Shown: piece after piece, positions 1 to 11,729 of the stretch
How the letters are laid out: every line of letters begins with the position of its first letter
How positions within the stretch are numbered: the first letter of the stretch is position 1
Assembly: GCF_040712315.1 (NCBI RefSeq)
Contig: NC_134023.1
Span: 65,549,257-65,613,256 of the forward strand
Source of the DNA: Castanea sativa
Lineage: Eukaryota; Streptophyta; Magnoliopsida; Fagales; Fagaceae
Length of the DNA stretch: 64,000 nt
Reading direction: 5' to 3'
The notes under the pieces: generated by a model
What the model was told of the DNA's origin: nothing
The model's database searches: none
What the model saw: the letters and a program-made list of their open reading frames with translations, nothing else
Position numbers and translations under genes: made by a program

Positions 1-2057
1 TGATGCCGCCAGCCCCTTTAAGGTTCTGTTTTGGATTGCCCTATGGATTAAAGCTAACAATTCTTCTGCCACCAGGATGAAAAGATAAGGTGACAAAGGG
101 TCGCCTTGACGCAGCCCCTAGTCGGCCTAATCGCACCACAGGGAACCCCATTAACCCGAATAGCAAAGGTGACCGGCGACACACACCTCATGACAAGCTG
201 AATCCACCGCTCATGAAAGCCAAGTTTCCACATGATAAGTTGGAGGCATTCCCATTCCACTCGGTCGTATGCTTTGCTCATATCCAGCTTCAGTGCCATC
301 TCCCCATACTTTCCTTTCTTTTTTCTGTGGATATGATTCATAAGCTCATGAGCCACTAAGACATTGTCAGTGATAAGCCTTTCCGAGACAAAAGCACTTT
401 GGGTTTCCCCAACTACCTCTCTGAGCACCCCCTTTAGGTGGTTGGCAATTGTTTTTGAAGCAAGTTTATAAGCAACATTACATAAGCTGATTGGTCTATA
501 GTCTGAAACTGTCTCAGGGCTCCTTCTTTTCGGAATTAACACTATATGAGTTTCATGGAATTTTGGCGGAGCTACACCATTGTTAAGAAATTCTAAGACA
601 GTTTGAATAACAACAGGACTAACATTAGGCCAAAAGTGCTGATAAAACAAAGGAGGCATACCATCTGGCCCCGGAGCTTTTGACGGGTGCATTTGTTTCA
701 GAGCTCTCTCCACCTTGGGTGCACGAAAATCCTGTAGTAGGATATCATTCATTCTGTCCGTCACCTTGGTGTGGATGGCGTCAAGCAGCTCCCCACTCAC
801 CACGGGCCTTGAGGAAGTGAACAAATTCTCATAGTATTCAACAAAAGTTCTGCCAATGAGCTCCTCATCCTCCTGCCAAACACCCTCCCTGGACATAACT
901 TTCTGGATTGTGTTGCGTTGGTGCCTGTTAGAAGCCTTTGTGTGAAAAAAGGAAGTATTCTTATCACCCGCCTTCAACCAGCAGTTCCTGGACTGTTGAT
1001 TCCACATTTCCTCCTCGATCAACAGCATTTTGTTCAGCTCCAACTTTGTCTCATGAACTTCCTCCATGTCTACCCCAAGGCCACCAATATTCTCTAATAC
1101 TTGTAGATTTTTCCTTAGAGTGGAGATCTTCCACCCCACATGGCCAAAAGTCGATTTATTCCAGTGAGTGAGTGCAGCCCTACACTTACTCAGGCATGTA
1201 TCAAGAGGGTATGGCCCCCCCATGCACTCCCCATGTTCCCACGACTCAATGACTAGGTCATCACATTGATTATCTCTCAACCACATAGATTCAAACCTGA
1301 ATAGCTTCGGTTTGCATTTCCTCCTCCAGCTGGTTTGAGGGCATTTGAGAAGAAGCATGCAATGGTCTGATGTAAAGGCAGCAACATGGTGAAGCCTCAG
1401 TTGGGGAAAAACTGAAACCCAACTGGTTGAGACGAAAGCTTTGTCGAGACAGTCTCTAATCCAACCCTGTGACCCCCATCTTCTATTCCATGTAAAGTCA
1501 GAGCCAATATAACCAAGGTCACGGAGGTGGCACTTGTTCAGCACCTCACGGAACTGGTGCATTTGCCACTCTGGTCTCGGGTTACCTCCCAGATTCTCTC
1601 CAACAAACATAATCTCGTTAAAATCTCCCATTACCACCCATGGCAAATTTAGGCAGCCACTCAAATGTTCTAGTAGTCTCCAAGATTCCCCTCTCTTTCC
1701 TGTCACCGGCTCCCTATAAAACCCAGTGAATCTCCATTGCAGTGGACCCTCAGCATCGGTGATAATAGCATCAACATGACGGGGAGAGTAAGTTTGCATA
1801 TCTACCTTCAGGGACGATTTCCACAACAGGGCTAGGCCATCCCCTCGGTTGACACACGGTACAACCAAACCCTGTTGCCTTTCCAACTTTCTTTTTATAC
1901 GAGCCATTTCCTCCACGTCGAACTTAGTTTCCATTAAGAAAACTAAGCTGGGATCTTCCTCCAGCACAACTTTCTGGAGTTGGGTAACTATACAGGGGTT
2001 CCCAAGCCCCCGACATTTCCAAGCTAAGGCACTCATTGCTCCTGGCGGGACTGCCAA
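1..2057 (-). pseudogene. LINE ORF2 (endonuclease-reverse transcriptase), partial, frameshifted
   Basis: The likely start is the second in-frame Met at 2036 (MSALAW...), since ORF2 proteins of this family begin right at the endonuclease fold. The first ~230 residues are an exonuclease-endonuclease-phosphatase domain (LVFLMETK, VVMGDFNEI, TSDHCMLL). The reverse transcriptase follows (KAPGPDGMPP, DYRPISLCNVAYK, LDMSKAYDRVEW). Near position 107-115 one base is lost: the frame runs into a nonsense tail, while the neighbouring frame continues with the family motif RQGDPLSPYLF and stays open to base 1. In the first endonuclease motif the usual metal-binding Asn of WNCRGLG is Lys (AWKCRGLG). Both changes indicate an inactive copy. 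RNase H and zinc-finger tails lie beyond the window. Confidence 0.9.
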
Positions 2058-2182
2058 ACAGTCGCCGCCGATCCCAATTGTTGCTTCATTACCTTCCCCA
2101 GTGCCATTACCTCTACTTCATGCTTTGCTTTTTTATTTTCCTTTCCAACCATAGTTATCTCTCCCAACGGATTACGCTCCTT

Positions 2183-3029
2183 TCATTTCTCCCCAACGTC
2201 CACAGAATCCACCACCACCTCCATATTGTTCTCAATCTTTGCTGAGCATACCCCTTCAGTTTCCATGCAAACCACGTTCTCCTTGTTGCATGGCCTACGT
2301 CCCTGCTTAATTTTCTTCACTGAACTTACTCGGGCCTTTGGGCTGGCCCCTTTACCCTTTATTTGTGGAGGGGGAGGCCCAATGGAAAAAAAACTTATTT
2401 TCCATTTTGTTTGTTAGGTCCAGGCCCAACACTTTATTTTCCTTAACGTCAAGCCCACTAGTAAAGCCTCCCACGTTTGGCCCACTATTGTTCTTCTTTT
2501 CCTGTTGACTGGTGTCTCCCATCAATTTAAGCTTATCTCCTTTCGATTCCTCAGCCAACTCTGCCCTTGGGCTTGAGGAAACCAGCTTTTCAAGGGTAAG
2601 TATTACACTAGCTTTTTTCTCCTCAGCCAATTCCTGGTTGATTTCCAGTAATCTTTCCTCAAAATCTACCATCTGCGTGTTCCGAGGAAACAGCCCCACG
2701 TTTTCAGTCGCTGCCATATCTGACAGTCCCACTTGCTTTACTGCTGCTGTCACATCAGTCTCCTTTGGTGTCTCTCTGTGCTTTGTTTCGTCGAAAATCC
2801 CGCTGGTGACCGCTGGTTTCAATGGGCAAACAGCCAACCGATCTCTAGTTGTTGGTACCACAGGCCTCTCCCTTCTGATATCTGCCGCCGGCGACCGTTC
2901 TCTCCTATTTTCTATCACAACCACGGTTTGTGGCTTTTGGGTGCGGTCTGGTAATGATGCTAATGAGACTTTTTTCATTGCCATTAGCGTTGAAGTACTT
3001 AAAGATACGCTCATAGGTACCTTTTGCAT
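2183..3029 (-). pseudogene. LINE ORF1 C-terminal remnant with frameshift
   Basis: An open stretch from 3029 to 2352, rich in charged residues and low in hydrophobic ones (LLEINQELAEEKKA), lies just upstream of ORF2 on the same strand. It fits the poorly conserved tail of a plant LINE ORF1 (gag-like, RNA-binding). At the 8-A run 2386-2393 the frame seems to shift: the neighbouring frame continues with a Pro/Lys-rich segment (GPPPPQIKGKGASPKAR) and stops at 2183-2185, about 150 bp before ORF2. No DUF4283-like domain or CCHC knuckle remains, so only the C-terminal third is left. The assignment rests mainly on position and composition. Confidence 0.55.
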
Positions 3030-3045
3030 TTAATAAAATTCTTAT

Positions 3046-5253
3046 TTTTTTCAATAGAGGCTCACCAAAATAGGAAGTGACACAATTTTTGATTCAGAGC
3101 CTTTTACAAAGCAACAATTTGGTATAAAAATGTGCAATATATATGCACTGCCAAGGAAGCTAAAAACGCAATATATATACACACTACCATAAGTGCAAAG
3201 CAAGCTAACTATGCAAGATTAATTTTTTGAGCATGGTTTTAGGATGCACAGATCTTGCCGTCCAAATAATCTCTGCCACAACAATGATCTTGGTTATCAG
3301 CTACGGCTATTCAATCCATTCCGCATTCTCCAAATACTATATAAAATTGGAGAGAGGTAATATCTGAGTTTAAAATCCCAATTCTAAGAAAATCACATAT
3401 GAAACAAAAATGAACTCAATTCAAAACAGAACAAACAATGAAACAATAAAATAAAAACTGAACTTTGAGGCTCTGTTTAATTTAAACCAATTTCAATTTG
3501 AATTTTAATCCATATCAATCAAAGAAAATTGAAATATGAAAAAGACCAAATCTATAAACGTAGTCGATGCAATTCCTAGTCATATAATGCCTTTCAAATC
3601 AACTTTCTTGTAGCTTCATGCAGATCTGAAACACACAGAACTAAAATAGCCTTAATTTTGATGGGTCAAATAATTTGGTTAAGAATTAGAACACAATCAC
3701 TTCTTTAACAAATAAGGGCAAAAGATCACATCACTGTGAATAAAGTATTATTCTTCTAAATTTGTGAATTAATTAATTGGTGGCATGCATGTTATGACAT
3801 AGGCAAATAGTTCCCATGATTTAGAATTCTTAAGCAAATCTAATATCCCCAAAAAGCATATATTAATCTCCAAAAGACATAAGCATAGCATTTACCAGGT
3901 TGGATAACTAAATTAATAGACAAAAATTTTCCCAAAGCCAAAGCTTATCTGCCCAAAAAAAAAACAGTGAAACGTAGATGGAAACACAAAATAACAGAAA
4001 CACAATAAATAGAAAAACACATTCATGAAGGGTAAGGCCACAACCACCATCACTACCAACAACAACCCATTACCTTAAATTCACACACAACCAAATCCAC
4101 AAACGCATTTCAGACAAAAATCATCAGCTACATATTCACACCATCACTCCCCCAAAACACAAAAATAATCCACCAAATAACAACCTGATTTCTAGAAACT
4201 GAAATAGAAACAAACCTAGATGCACAAATGAATAAGTAACACCAACAAATTATATATACTTGCACTGAGGTTTCTAATGCTTGGCAACCTCCACATACTA
4301 TGCCATTAATAAACTTTCTTTTTTCTCTATTTTACAAACACAAAATCAAATACTTTGGTTGCATCCATTATCTCTAACTTTCTTTTAGCATTTACTTCAT
4401 CTATAGTTCGCATAGATATCTCAACCATGTTGCCACAATCCATTAAAAAAACATCATTAATCATGTAAAATTTTAATGAAGTAAATATATTGCCTTGTAG
4501 AGAGGTACATAATAGTCGCATATCTTACTTTAGAAGATCTATACATTGCTACAAATTCTGCAATTTTAAAGCACAATCTATATTAGTAGGAAATTATATG
4601 AATTTAAACTGAATTAACCAATTTTTTTAGAGAGAAAAAGAGAGAGGGAACATGTGATACTAATGAATCTTCCAAGTACTTAATGGGACCATATTAGTTG
4701 CTATCATCCAGGTTCTTGACACTTATAACTGCAGAATCAATCAAGACTTTTGGTTGTTACATTTTTAAGAAGTGTAAGTGTTTGTTTGTAGATTCCAACC
4801 ACTGTTGCAAGAGTACTCTTAACTGAAAAATTAGGAAAACAACTATTATTGGTAAATATGGAAAAGGATAAAATTTCTAAGGCAATAATTTACATCATCA
4901 ATTAATTGTTAATGAAATCACGATATGTGCTTCAGTTGCTTCCTTTTAGGCCTGTCATTCTTGTTTCAGGTTTCTCCCAAATCCAAATTTTCTATATCCT
5001 TATTTTTCAACTCTTTTCAATTCTAACATTTATGGAATCACCCAACAGGAAAAACTCAAAGATTTGTGTAAAATCAAGTCTTAATAGTCACAAATTTACA
5101 ATCAATACTGTGGCATCCAAATAAAACCCATGATGATAAAACTTCAATTGTTCATTACATACTAAAAACATATTAAAAAAATCAAAACAACATTGTAGCG
5201 TTAGAAGTCCTAACTGCTAACTTGAAGTAAAAGAAGAAGACGGTTTCCATCAA
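3046..5253. other. AT-rich intergenic or intronic stretch, no clear gene
   Basis: No gene is recognised. A weak open frame at 4327-4521 (minus, 64 aa) matches no family I know and its upstream part contains stops. If the two-exon gene model at 11730-13022 is real, this stretch lies downstream of it beyond the LINE insertion and could hold later exons or intron; none could be named. Simple AT-rich sequence and A/T runs dominate. Confidence 0.5.
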
Positions 5254-5270
5254 TTCTGTTTTCTCTAATT
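5254..5270. repeat. LINE target-site duplication, 3'-side copy
   Basis: The 17-bp sequence TTCTGTTTTCTCTAATT occurs here, next to the T-run that is the poly(A) tail of the minus-strand LINE, and again at 11360-11376 at the element's 5' end. The two copies are identical and the flanking bases differ. This is the direct signature of target-primed reverse transcription. Confidence 0.93.
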
Positions 5271-5358
5271 TTTTTTTGATAAGTAACGACAAAATTTTAT
5301 TAAAAAATGAAGAATAGCCAACCCGAGTACATTGGGAATGTACTATGGGGGGCATAAA

Positions 5359-8300
5359 TCAAAAACCAAGATTACAACGATCAAGTAAAACAGGAATGGA
5401 AGAACAAGAAAAATGACAAAAAACCACACTCCAATCTAGTAGAGTGTGTAAGAAAGAAGACTTAATCTCTAAAATAGAGCGTTCACAGCCCTCAAAGCAT
5501 CTCGCATTCCTTTCGCGCCAAATACACCATAACACGCAATGAGGCACAATTCTCCACAACTCTATATTTCTATGTCTTCCAAACTTACCTTGCCACGACT
5601 CAAACAACTCAATAACCTTCAGAGGCATAACCCAATGAATTCCAAACAAGCAAAACACCAACGACCACAACTCACAAGCAATGGGTCAATGAAGAAGAAG
5701 ATGATCCACCGACTCCCCACAATTCTTACACATGTAGCACCAATTAAGAACAATCACGCGGCGTTTACGAAGATTATCTGTTGTTAAAATCTTACCTAAA
5801 GAAGCAGCCCACGAAAAGAAAGCTACCCTTGGAGGAACCTTCGATTTCCAAATCAACTTCCAAGGGAATGATAAGATGCTATAAGGGTATAAAGAAAGAT
5901 AGAATCCACGAACCTCAAAACCTCTACTCCTTGCTGGCTTTCAACACAACCGATCCGGACCCAATCCCCTTACCGTCGAAGAGTAAACCATATCCATGAA
6001 ACAATCAAAAGATTCTTGTTCCCAATCTTGTGGAGGACGATGAAATTTAGCATCCCAATGAATCCTCCCACCAGACCAACACATAATCTCCGCTACTGAA
6101 GAATCCTTTGTTCGACAAATACAATATAGCTCCGGAAAAGCCTCTTGGAGAGTACGATCTCCGCACCATACATGCTTCCAAAACTTCACTCGAGTACCAT
6201 CCCCTACATCATACCGAATTAGTTTAGAAAAACTCATCCAACCACTCCTAATATGTCTCCACAAACTAACGCCATAAGCACTGATCACCTTTTTTGTGCA
6301 CCAACCACCCCAATCATTCCCATATTTCACTTCTATAACCCTCCTCCAAAGAGCATCGGTCTCCAAACCATACCTCCATAACCATTTCCCTAACAAGGCA
6401 GCATTAAAACTCCTCAAACATCGAATACCCAACCCTCCAACCTGCATCGGTTTACAAAGCTGAGCCCAACTGACGAAGTGTAATTTAGATTCACCATTAA
6501 TACCACTCCACAAAAAATCTCGTTGTAGCTTCTCCATACGATTTGCCACCTTCCCAGGTAAAGGCAGAAGGGAAAGGAAATATGTAGGTAAGGAGGAGAG
6601 AGTACTTTTAATAAGAGTTACCTTACCCCCCTTAGATAGATACAACCTCTTCCACCCTGCTAATCTCCTTTCCATCTTCTCTAGAATAGGGTTCCAAATT
6701 GACAACTCCTTAAACTTAGCTCCTAATGGTAGCCCCAAGTACCTCAATGGAAGAGAGGATTGCCTACAACCCAACATCCCCACCAAAACATCCATATTGT
6801 AAACCACCCCTATAGGGACCAACTCAGATTTCCCCAAATTAATCCTTAAACCTGAGACCTCCTCAAATCTAGCCAGGATTGCTCTCAAACACGCTATATG
6901 CAAGGGATCAGCATCACAAAAAATAAGAGTGTCATCAGCAAACAAAAGATGAGACACCATCACCGAGTTACCAGTTGTATTACCTACAGAGAAGCTTGAA
7001 AACTGACCAGTCATAATAGCCACTTCCAACATACGACTCAAACCCTCCATAACAATATCAAATAGCAACGGAGACAAGGGGTCCCCTTGCCGAATCCCCC
7101 TAGTACTACCAAAAAAATCAGAAAGACTACCATTGAGCAGGATGGAGAATTTAACAGTAGAAATGCAACACATTATCCATTTTCTCCATTTCTCTGAAAA
7201 CCCACATCGCTGAAGCATATACATTAAGAAACCCCAACTCACATGGTCATATGCCTTCTCCACATCCAACTTACACAACACTCCTGGAACACCTGACTTC
7301 AATCTACTATCAATACATTCTGAAGCAATAAAAAAGGAGTCCAAAATCTGTCTACCTTTCACAAATGCATTTTGAGAATTTGAGATAAGCCCATGTGCCA
7401 CCCTTCTGAGCCGATTGGCCAACACTTTAGAAATAATCTTATAAATCCTACCAACTAAGTTAATAGGCCAAAAATCCTTGATCTCCACAGCATCCACCTT
7501 TTTAGGAATAAGAACAAGGAAAGAAGCATTAAGGCTCTTCTCAAACACAGTCTGAGTATAAAAATTTTGGAACACTGCCATAATTTCAGTTTTCAAAATA
7601 CACCAACAAGACTGAAAGAACGCCATAGAAAAACCATCCGGGCCAGGAGCCTTATCACCCTTAAAGTCACTAATCACCCCAAACACCTCTTCCTCATCAA
7701 ATGGCCTATCTAGCCAACTTGCATCCTCCTCCGAGATACAAGAGAACTCCACATCATCTAATAAAGGTCTATGAGCCACAGTTTCAGCATATTGCTGCCT
7801 ATAAAAATGAGAAATACCACCTACTATAGCCTCCTAATCTGAGGACAATTCTCCATCCACCATAAGCCTATCAATGGAATTAACTCTTCTGTGAGAGTTA
7901 GCTATACGATGAAATAATCTGGTATTCCTGTCTCCTTCTCTAATACAAAGGACTCTAGACTTCTGCCTCCAACAGATTTCCTCCATCAAAGTAACTTTTT
8001 CTAATTCACCTCGAACTCTCTCCAACTCCAGCCTTTCCTCCACAACTAAATCTCGACTATCCTCAATCATCTCTAAGTCATTAAGCTCTTGCCACAATTT
8101 TCTCACCCGATCCTCAACATTTCCAAACTCCTCCACATTCCATTTATTCAAGTCATTTTTCAAAAGCTTCAATTTAGTGGCCAACACAAAACTCGGCGCT
8201 CCTTGGACATTATAAGATTCCCACCAAGCGCGCACCCTCTCCACGAAACCCTCCTCATTAAGCCACATATTCTCAAATCGAAACGGCCTCCTACCTCTCT

Positions 8301-9012
8301 GAAAAGAACCACCCTCAAGCACAATCGGGAAATGATCAGATAACAACCTAGGCAAGCGTTGTTGAGAGACAGATGGAAACTTATCCTCCCAATCTGCAGA
8401 AAACAAAAACCTGTCCAGCCTAGCCTTCGAAGCAACCTCACGAGCATTAGACCAAGTGAAAGATCCCCCTTGAAGCGGGGTATCTATGAGGCCTTGCTCA
8501 GAAATAAACTGGGAAAACTCCCGCATAGCCGCAGTAAAAGAGGTTACACCAGAACGCTCAGAAGGAAACCTTACCACATTAAAGTCACCACCCACACACC
8601 ATGGGACATTCCACCAACTATTCAAACCACATAATTCTTCCCACAAGAATCTTCTTTCTCTCACAGAATTAGGACCATAAATGCCAGAAAAAGCCCAAAC
8701 AAATTGATCTGACACACTTGTAAATCTACAAGAAACTGAAAAACGCCCCACAGCTTCCTCCTCTTTATTCACAACCCGTGTATCCCACATCAGTAACACC
8801 CCCCCAGAAGCTCCACGAGAGCCTAGATAGGACCAATCAACATGTTGACCCCTCCACAAACTATGAGTCACAGCTCTAGTTATCAACTCCATTTTAGTTT
8901 CTTGAAGGCAAATAACATCCGGCTTCCATCTCCTGACCAAATTACGAACCCGAAGCCTTTTATCCCGATCATTCAACCCTCTAACATTCCAAGAAATAAT
9001 CTTCAAATTCAT
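5359..9012 (-). pseudogene. LINE ORF2: endonuclease, reverse transcriptase, zinc-finger tail; three nonsense codons
   Basis: A single frame of 1,218 codons, counting through three internal stops: TAG at 7834-7836, TGA at 5941-5943 and TGA at 5686-5688. No frameshift is seen. Domain order: EEP endonuclease (IISWNVRGLND, VICLQETK, VGGDFNVVR, LLSDHFPIV), then reverse transcriptase (GDKAPGPDGFSMAFF, KLDVEKAYDHVSW, RQGDPLSPLLFDIV, and the catalytic LLFADDTLIF), then a zf-RVT-like tail with [10 protein letters not shown]...HLLLH. Catalytic motifs are intact. The start at 9012 overlaps the ORF1 stop as ATGA. The first stop separates endonuclease from reverse transcriptase, so no full protein can be made. 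The first two stops fit C-to-T or G-to-A transitions (CAG to TAG, TGG to TGA). Confidence 0.93.
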
Positions 9013-11276
9013 TGGTGAACCACCACAGCCCTCTCCTTACTTACATTCCTCTGTTTCGATGAACCAACCTCGACATTCATAGATGTCAATAAATTCTTCA
9101 ACTCCCTCTGACCTTTCTGCCCTGACCTGCCATGTTTCATTTGATCATTTACTGCCTTAAGCTTTTTATCCTTTTTCCTGGCCTCTATAGCCAGCAATAA
9201 ACCCGTAATTTGCTCCTCAAAACCTTCCAACGAAGTGCCCACTGATTTTCTAAAAGCCTTAATCCGATTTGTTACCCATTGTGATAAATTATCACCATCA
9301 ATCGACTCCATACACCTACCCCCCGGCTCAGAACTACACTCAAATTCCAAAGGAACTTCTGTGGCCAGAGGTACCACAACTAGAGGCTTGCCACTACACT
9401 CCCGATTCATCGGCCTCTCATTAAAATCCCCCATCTCCTCCTCTGCCTCCTTAACAATAGACCAAGTATCAACTAACCCATCACAGTCCTCTGCCCAACT
9501 AACCATCTGACCATCATTGATAAAAGAATCATCGCTTGTTACAGTCTCTACATCAGTGAATGAGCACTCCGACACACTTTCTGGAGAAAGATATAGAGAT
9601 AACGGAATCACTACTTGTCGACCATCCCGCAACTGGAGCATCCACTCTTTGGAATTACCCCATGATTTGTCCAACTCACTGACCCAATCCCTAATAGTGG
9701 GAGAAGGATGAAGTACCACCTTACCATCAGAAGCCTCCTGCTCCGTCACTCTTACCTCCTGACCAAATAATTCATCATCCACATCCTTCGTCGTCGCCGG
9801 AGATGACGACCTCTCCACCATCTTTTCTAACAGGTCCCCTGCAGACAACACCTCCGTCTCCGGCAGCTCCACCGAAGGACAATTCGTAGCTAGTGGTGCT
9901 GAAACCACTTCACCGTCAACATGGACCCCTTCCGCTGTCAATAACGGCACGGCGGGGCACTGGGTAAGCCAGCTCGAGCTCACCGGCATGCTCGACCCAC
10001 TTCCGCCAGTACTTTCCGGTGCCGATGAGGAAGAATTCGAGCCCATATTGACCATCGGAGCCACCGTCGGCCTACTTTGTGGTAAAGAGTCAATCGCCGG
10101 ACTTGCTAGGAGCACCTTAGCACTCGCACCCATCGCGAATGAACTCTGGCCTGAAGCGCTGGACTCTAACTTACCATCCCCAACAAATGGGCCCGTAATA
10201 CCTGGGCTGGAATTGTTTTCAGGCTGCTTGGAGCAAGCCCCTGCCTCAAAAACAAATGGGCTATTCAATAATGGGCCAGAATAACTCTTAGCTGCATGGG
10301 CTTCAGAAGGCCCATTTTCCATTCCTTTATTCACAGCCTGGGCAGAGTGATCCTTACGTGCCACCCACTTTACAGCTTGCTTATCACCCCTGTAACGTTG
10401 CCAAGACACCCGCCTCTTACCAAATTCATTTATTTCCACAGTCAAACCTTTCCCTAACCAGCCAGCCCTCCTACTTTGACGCTCCTTACCAAAAACAACC
10501 TCATTCAAATTCAAATTATGCAATCTGAATTTATTATGTTCCAGGATTTTCTCCTTGGACCTAGCATCACCATTACTACCACGGAGACTCCCCTCCACAC
10601 CACCCACGGCAATCGGTAAACCATTATCCGCCGGAACTTCAACAACCACCACCTGACTCCCAACATCGTCTCTCGGAGGCTGCATTGTGTTCTCCACTAC
10701 ATGAAACTTCCCTATCTCCCTAATGGGGGGCTGATGCAAATGCTTCCTTACTTGCACAGACGCTTTTACCGTTTCAGCAAAGAACCGAGAAGGGTGACTC
10801 ATTGAACCCGACTTAGCCTTGTACGGTAAAGCTTTTGAACCCAACGCATAATGAGAAGGTTCCAACATTCTCCGTAATTCAATTCCAAAAGCCCTCCAAC
10901 CTTGTTGTGCCTTGCCTGCAGGAATAATGATCGATCTTCTCATCCCGCCAACTTTTAATTCTGTTACTAGAATAAATTGTCCAAACAGGTTAGAACCCCG
11001 TTGCACTGTGTAGGCGGTGTCACCATCCCTGAGCGTGAAAAAGTGTTTGGGGTTAACCCCAATCACCGTTTGTTCCAAGCTCTGCATTAACCAACGTGCT
11101 GCGTTCCTACCCATAAAAACTGAGTGCATGAAATACTTCCCTCTTTCAAAAATCTTAAGGGAGAAGAATTTCCCCCCTTCCTCAACCACCAACTGAAACA
11201 ACTTCGATTCAATAAAAAAACTGCGAAATCCACCCATATCAATCCAAACTAGACAAGAAACATTAAACGGAAACAA
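9009..11276 (-). CDS. LINE ORF1 (gag-like nucleic-acid-binding protein)
   Basis: An intact 755-aa frame. The first Met is at 11276, but a Met 13 codons later at 11237 starts MGGFRSFFIESKLFQL, which resembles the usual N-terminus of this plant ORF1 type, so the true start may be 11237. The N-terminal ~140 residues form the conserved part (IESKLFQLVVEEGG, MGRNAARWLMQSLEQTV). A long, poorly conserved Ser/Pro/Gly-rich and acidic linker follows, ending in a Lys-rich C-terminus (EARKKDKKLKAVNDQMK). I see no CCHC zinc knuckle. The stop overlaps the ORF2 start by four bases (ATGA). The frame is open, but with a dead ORF2 it is unlikely to function in cis. Confidence 0.85.
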   Translation of the reverse strand: MFPFNVSCLVWIDMGGFRSFFIESKLFQLVVEEGGKFFSLKIFERGKYFMHSVFMGRNAARWLMQSLEQTVIGVNPKHFFTLRDGDTAYTVQRGSNLFGQFILVTELKVGGMRRSIIIPAGKAQQGWRAFGIELRRMLEPSHYALGSKALPYKAKSGSMSHPSRFFAETVKASVQVRKHLHQPPIREIGKFHVVENTMQPPRDDVGSQVVVVEVPADNGLPIAVGGVEGSLRGSNGDARSKEKILEHNKFRLHNLNLNEVVFGKERQSRRAGWLGKGLTVEINEFGKRRVSWQRYRGDKQAVKWVARKDHSAQAVNKGMENGPSEAHAAKSYSGPLLNSPFVFEAGACSKQPENNSSPGITGPFVGDGKLESSASGQSSFAMGASAKVLLASPAIDSLPQSRPTVAPMVNMGSNSSSSAPESTGGSGSSMPVSSSWLTQCPAVPLLTAEGVHVDGEVVSAPLATNCPSVELPETEVLSAGDLLEKMVERSSSPATTKDVDDELFGQEVRVTEQEASDGKVVLHPSPTIRDWVSELDKSWGNSKEWMLQLRDGRQVVIPLSLYLSPESVSECSFTDVETVTSDDSFINDGQMVSWAEDCDGLVDTWSIVKEAEEEMGDFNERPMNRECSGKPLVVVPLATEVPLEFECSSEPGGRCMESIDGDNLSQWVTNRIKAFRKSVGTSLEGFEEQITGLLLAIEARKKDKKLKAVNDQMKHGRSGQKGQRELKNLLTSMNVEVGSSKQRNVSKERAVVVHQ

Positions 11277-11359
11277 AATTTCTGACTAATTTGAGGTAGC
11301 CGGGCCTCGCTTGAAAATCCTGTTTGCAGCACTAAGAGTGGTCTACATTTGAGAGGCTG

Positions 11360-11376
11360 TTCTGTTTTCTCTAATT
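11360..11376. repeat. LINE target-site duplication, 5'-side copy
   Basis: Identical to 5254-5270 (TTCTGTTTTCTCTAATT). It marks the 5' end of the minus-strand LINE at 11359 and shows the copy is not 5'-truncated in the usual way, or only slightly. Confidence 0.93.
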
Positions 11377-11729
11377 GACATTGGTAAAATAGAGAATTTG
11401 AGTACTTGAATCAGTAGACAACTTCCACAGTAAAATAATATAATTTAAATATAAATCCTGAGCTATTTAATATAATATATAAAGCCATAGTCAGTTCGTT
11501 TAGCAAATACCACTTTCTACCATGAGTAATAAAAAGTTTACCATAGTGCATTCTCATCATTCCTTCTAATAATTAATATATATGTTTTTTCGAAAATGAA
11601 GGAAAGCCAATGAAAAAAAAGATTCCCCTCATTTTCTTTCATTCCAAGAACTTACAGGTGGTTCTTAAGGAGGGAAATTCTTCTAATTCTCGGCCTGAAA
11701 GATTTGCTTTAGATGTTTCTAGTGCCTAC

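Larger units (their letters stand above)
1..3045 (-). mobile_element. L1-type LINE, 5'-truncated, runs off left edge
   Basis: Non-LTR retrotransposon read on the minus strand. It holds the end of an ORF1 (3029 down to 2183) and an ORF2 with endonuclease and reverse transcriptase (2057 down to the window edge). The upstream half of ORF1 is missing and an AT-rich stretch begins at about 3030-3045, so the copy looks 5'-truncated there, as is usual for LINEs. The 3' end lies outside the window, so no target-site duplication can be sought. Both ORFs carry a frameshift, so the copy is dead. The 3045 boundary is approximate. Confidence 0.85.
5271..11359 (-). mobile_element. Full-length L1-type LINE with target-site duplication
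   Basis: A 6,089-bp non-LTR retrotransposon on the minus strand: a short leader (~83 nt), ORF1 (11276-9009), ORF2 (9012-5359), a 3' UTR of about 90 nt and a short A tail (T-run 5269-5277 on the plus strand). It is bounded by identical 17-bp duplications. The 3' end has AATAAAA and a TTACTTATC segment before the tail; similar ends recur at about 47.05 and 47.73 kb. ORF1 is open, and ORF2 is broken only by three in-frame stops with no frameshift. Together with the perfect duplication this points to a fairly recent insertion that is now inactive. Confidence 0.92.

Noticed and set aside
4327..4521. 64-aa open frame on the minus strand
   Set aside because: No recognisable domain, and no splice-compatible neighbouring exon in the flanking sequence. 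It could still be a decayed fragment.
9235..10284. Plus-strand open frames opposite LINE ORF1
   Set aside because: They are antisense shadows of the intact minus-strand ORF1.
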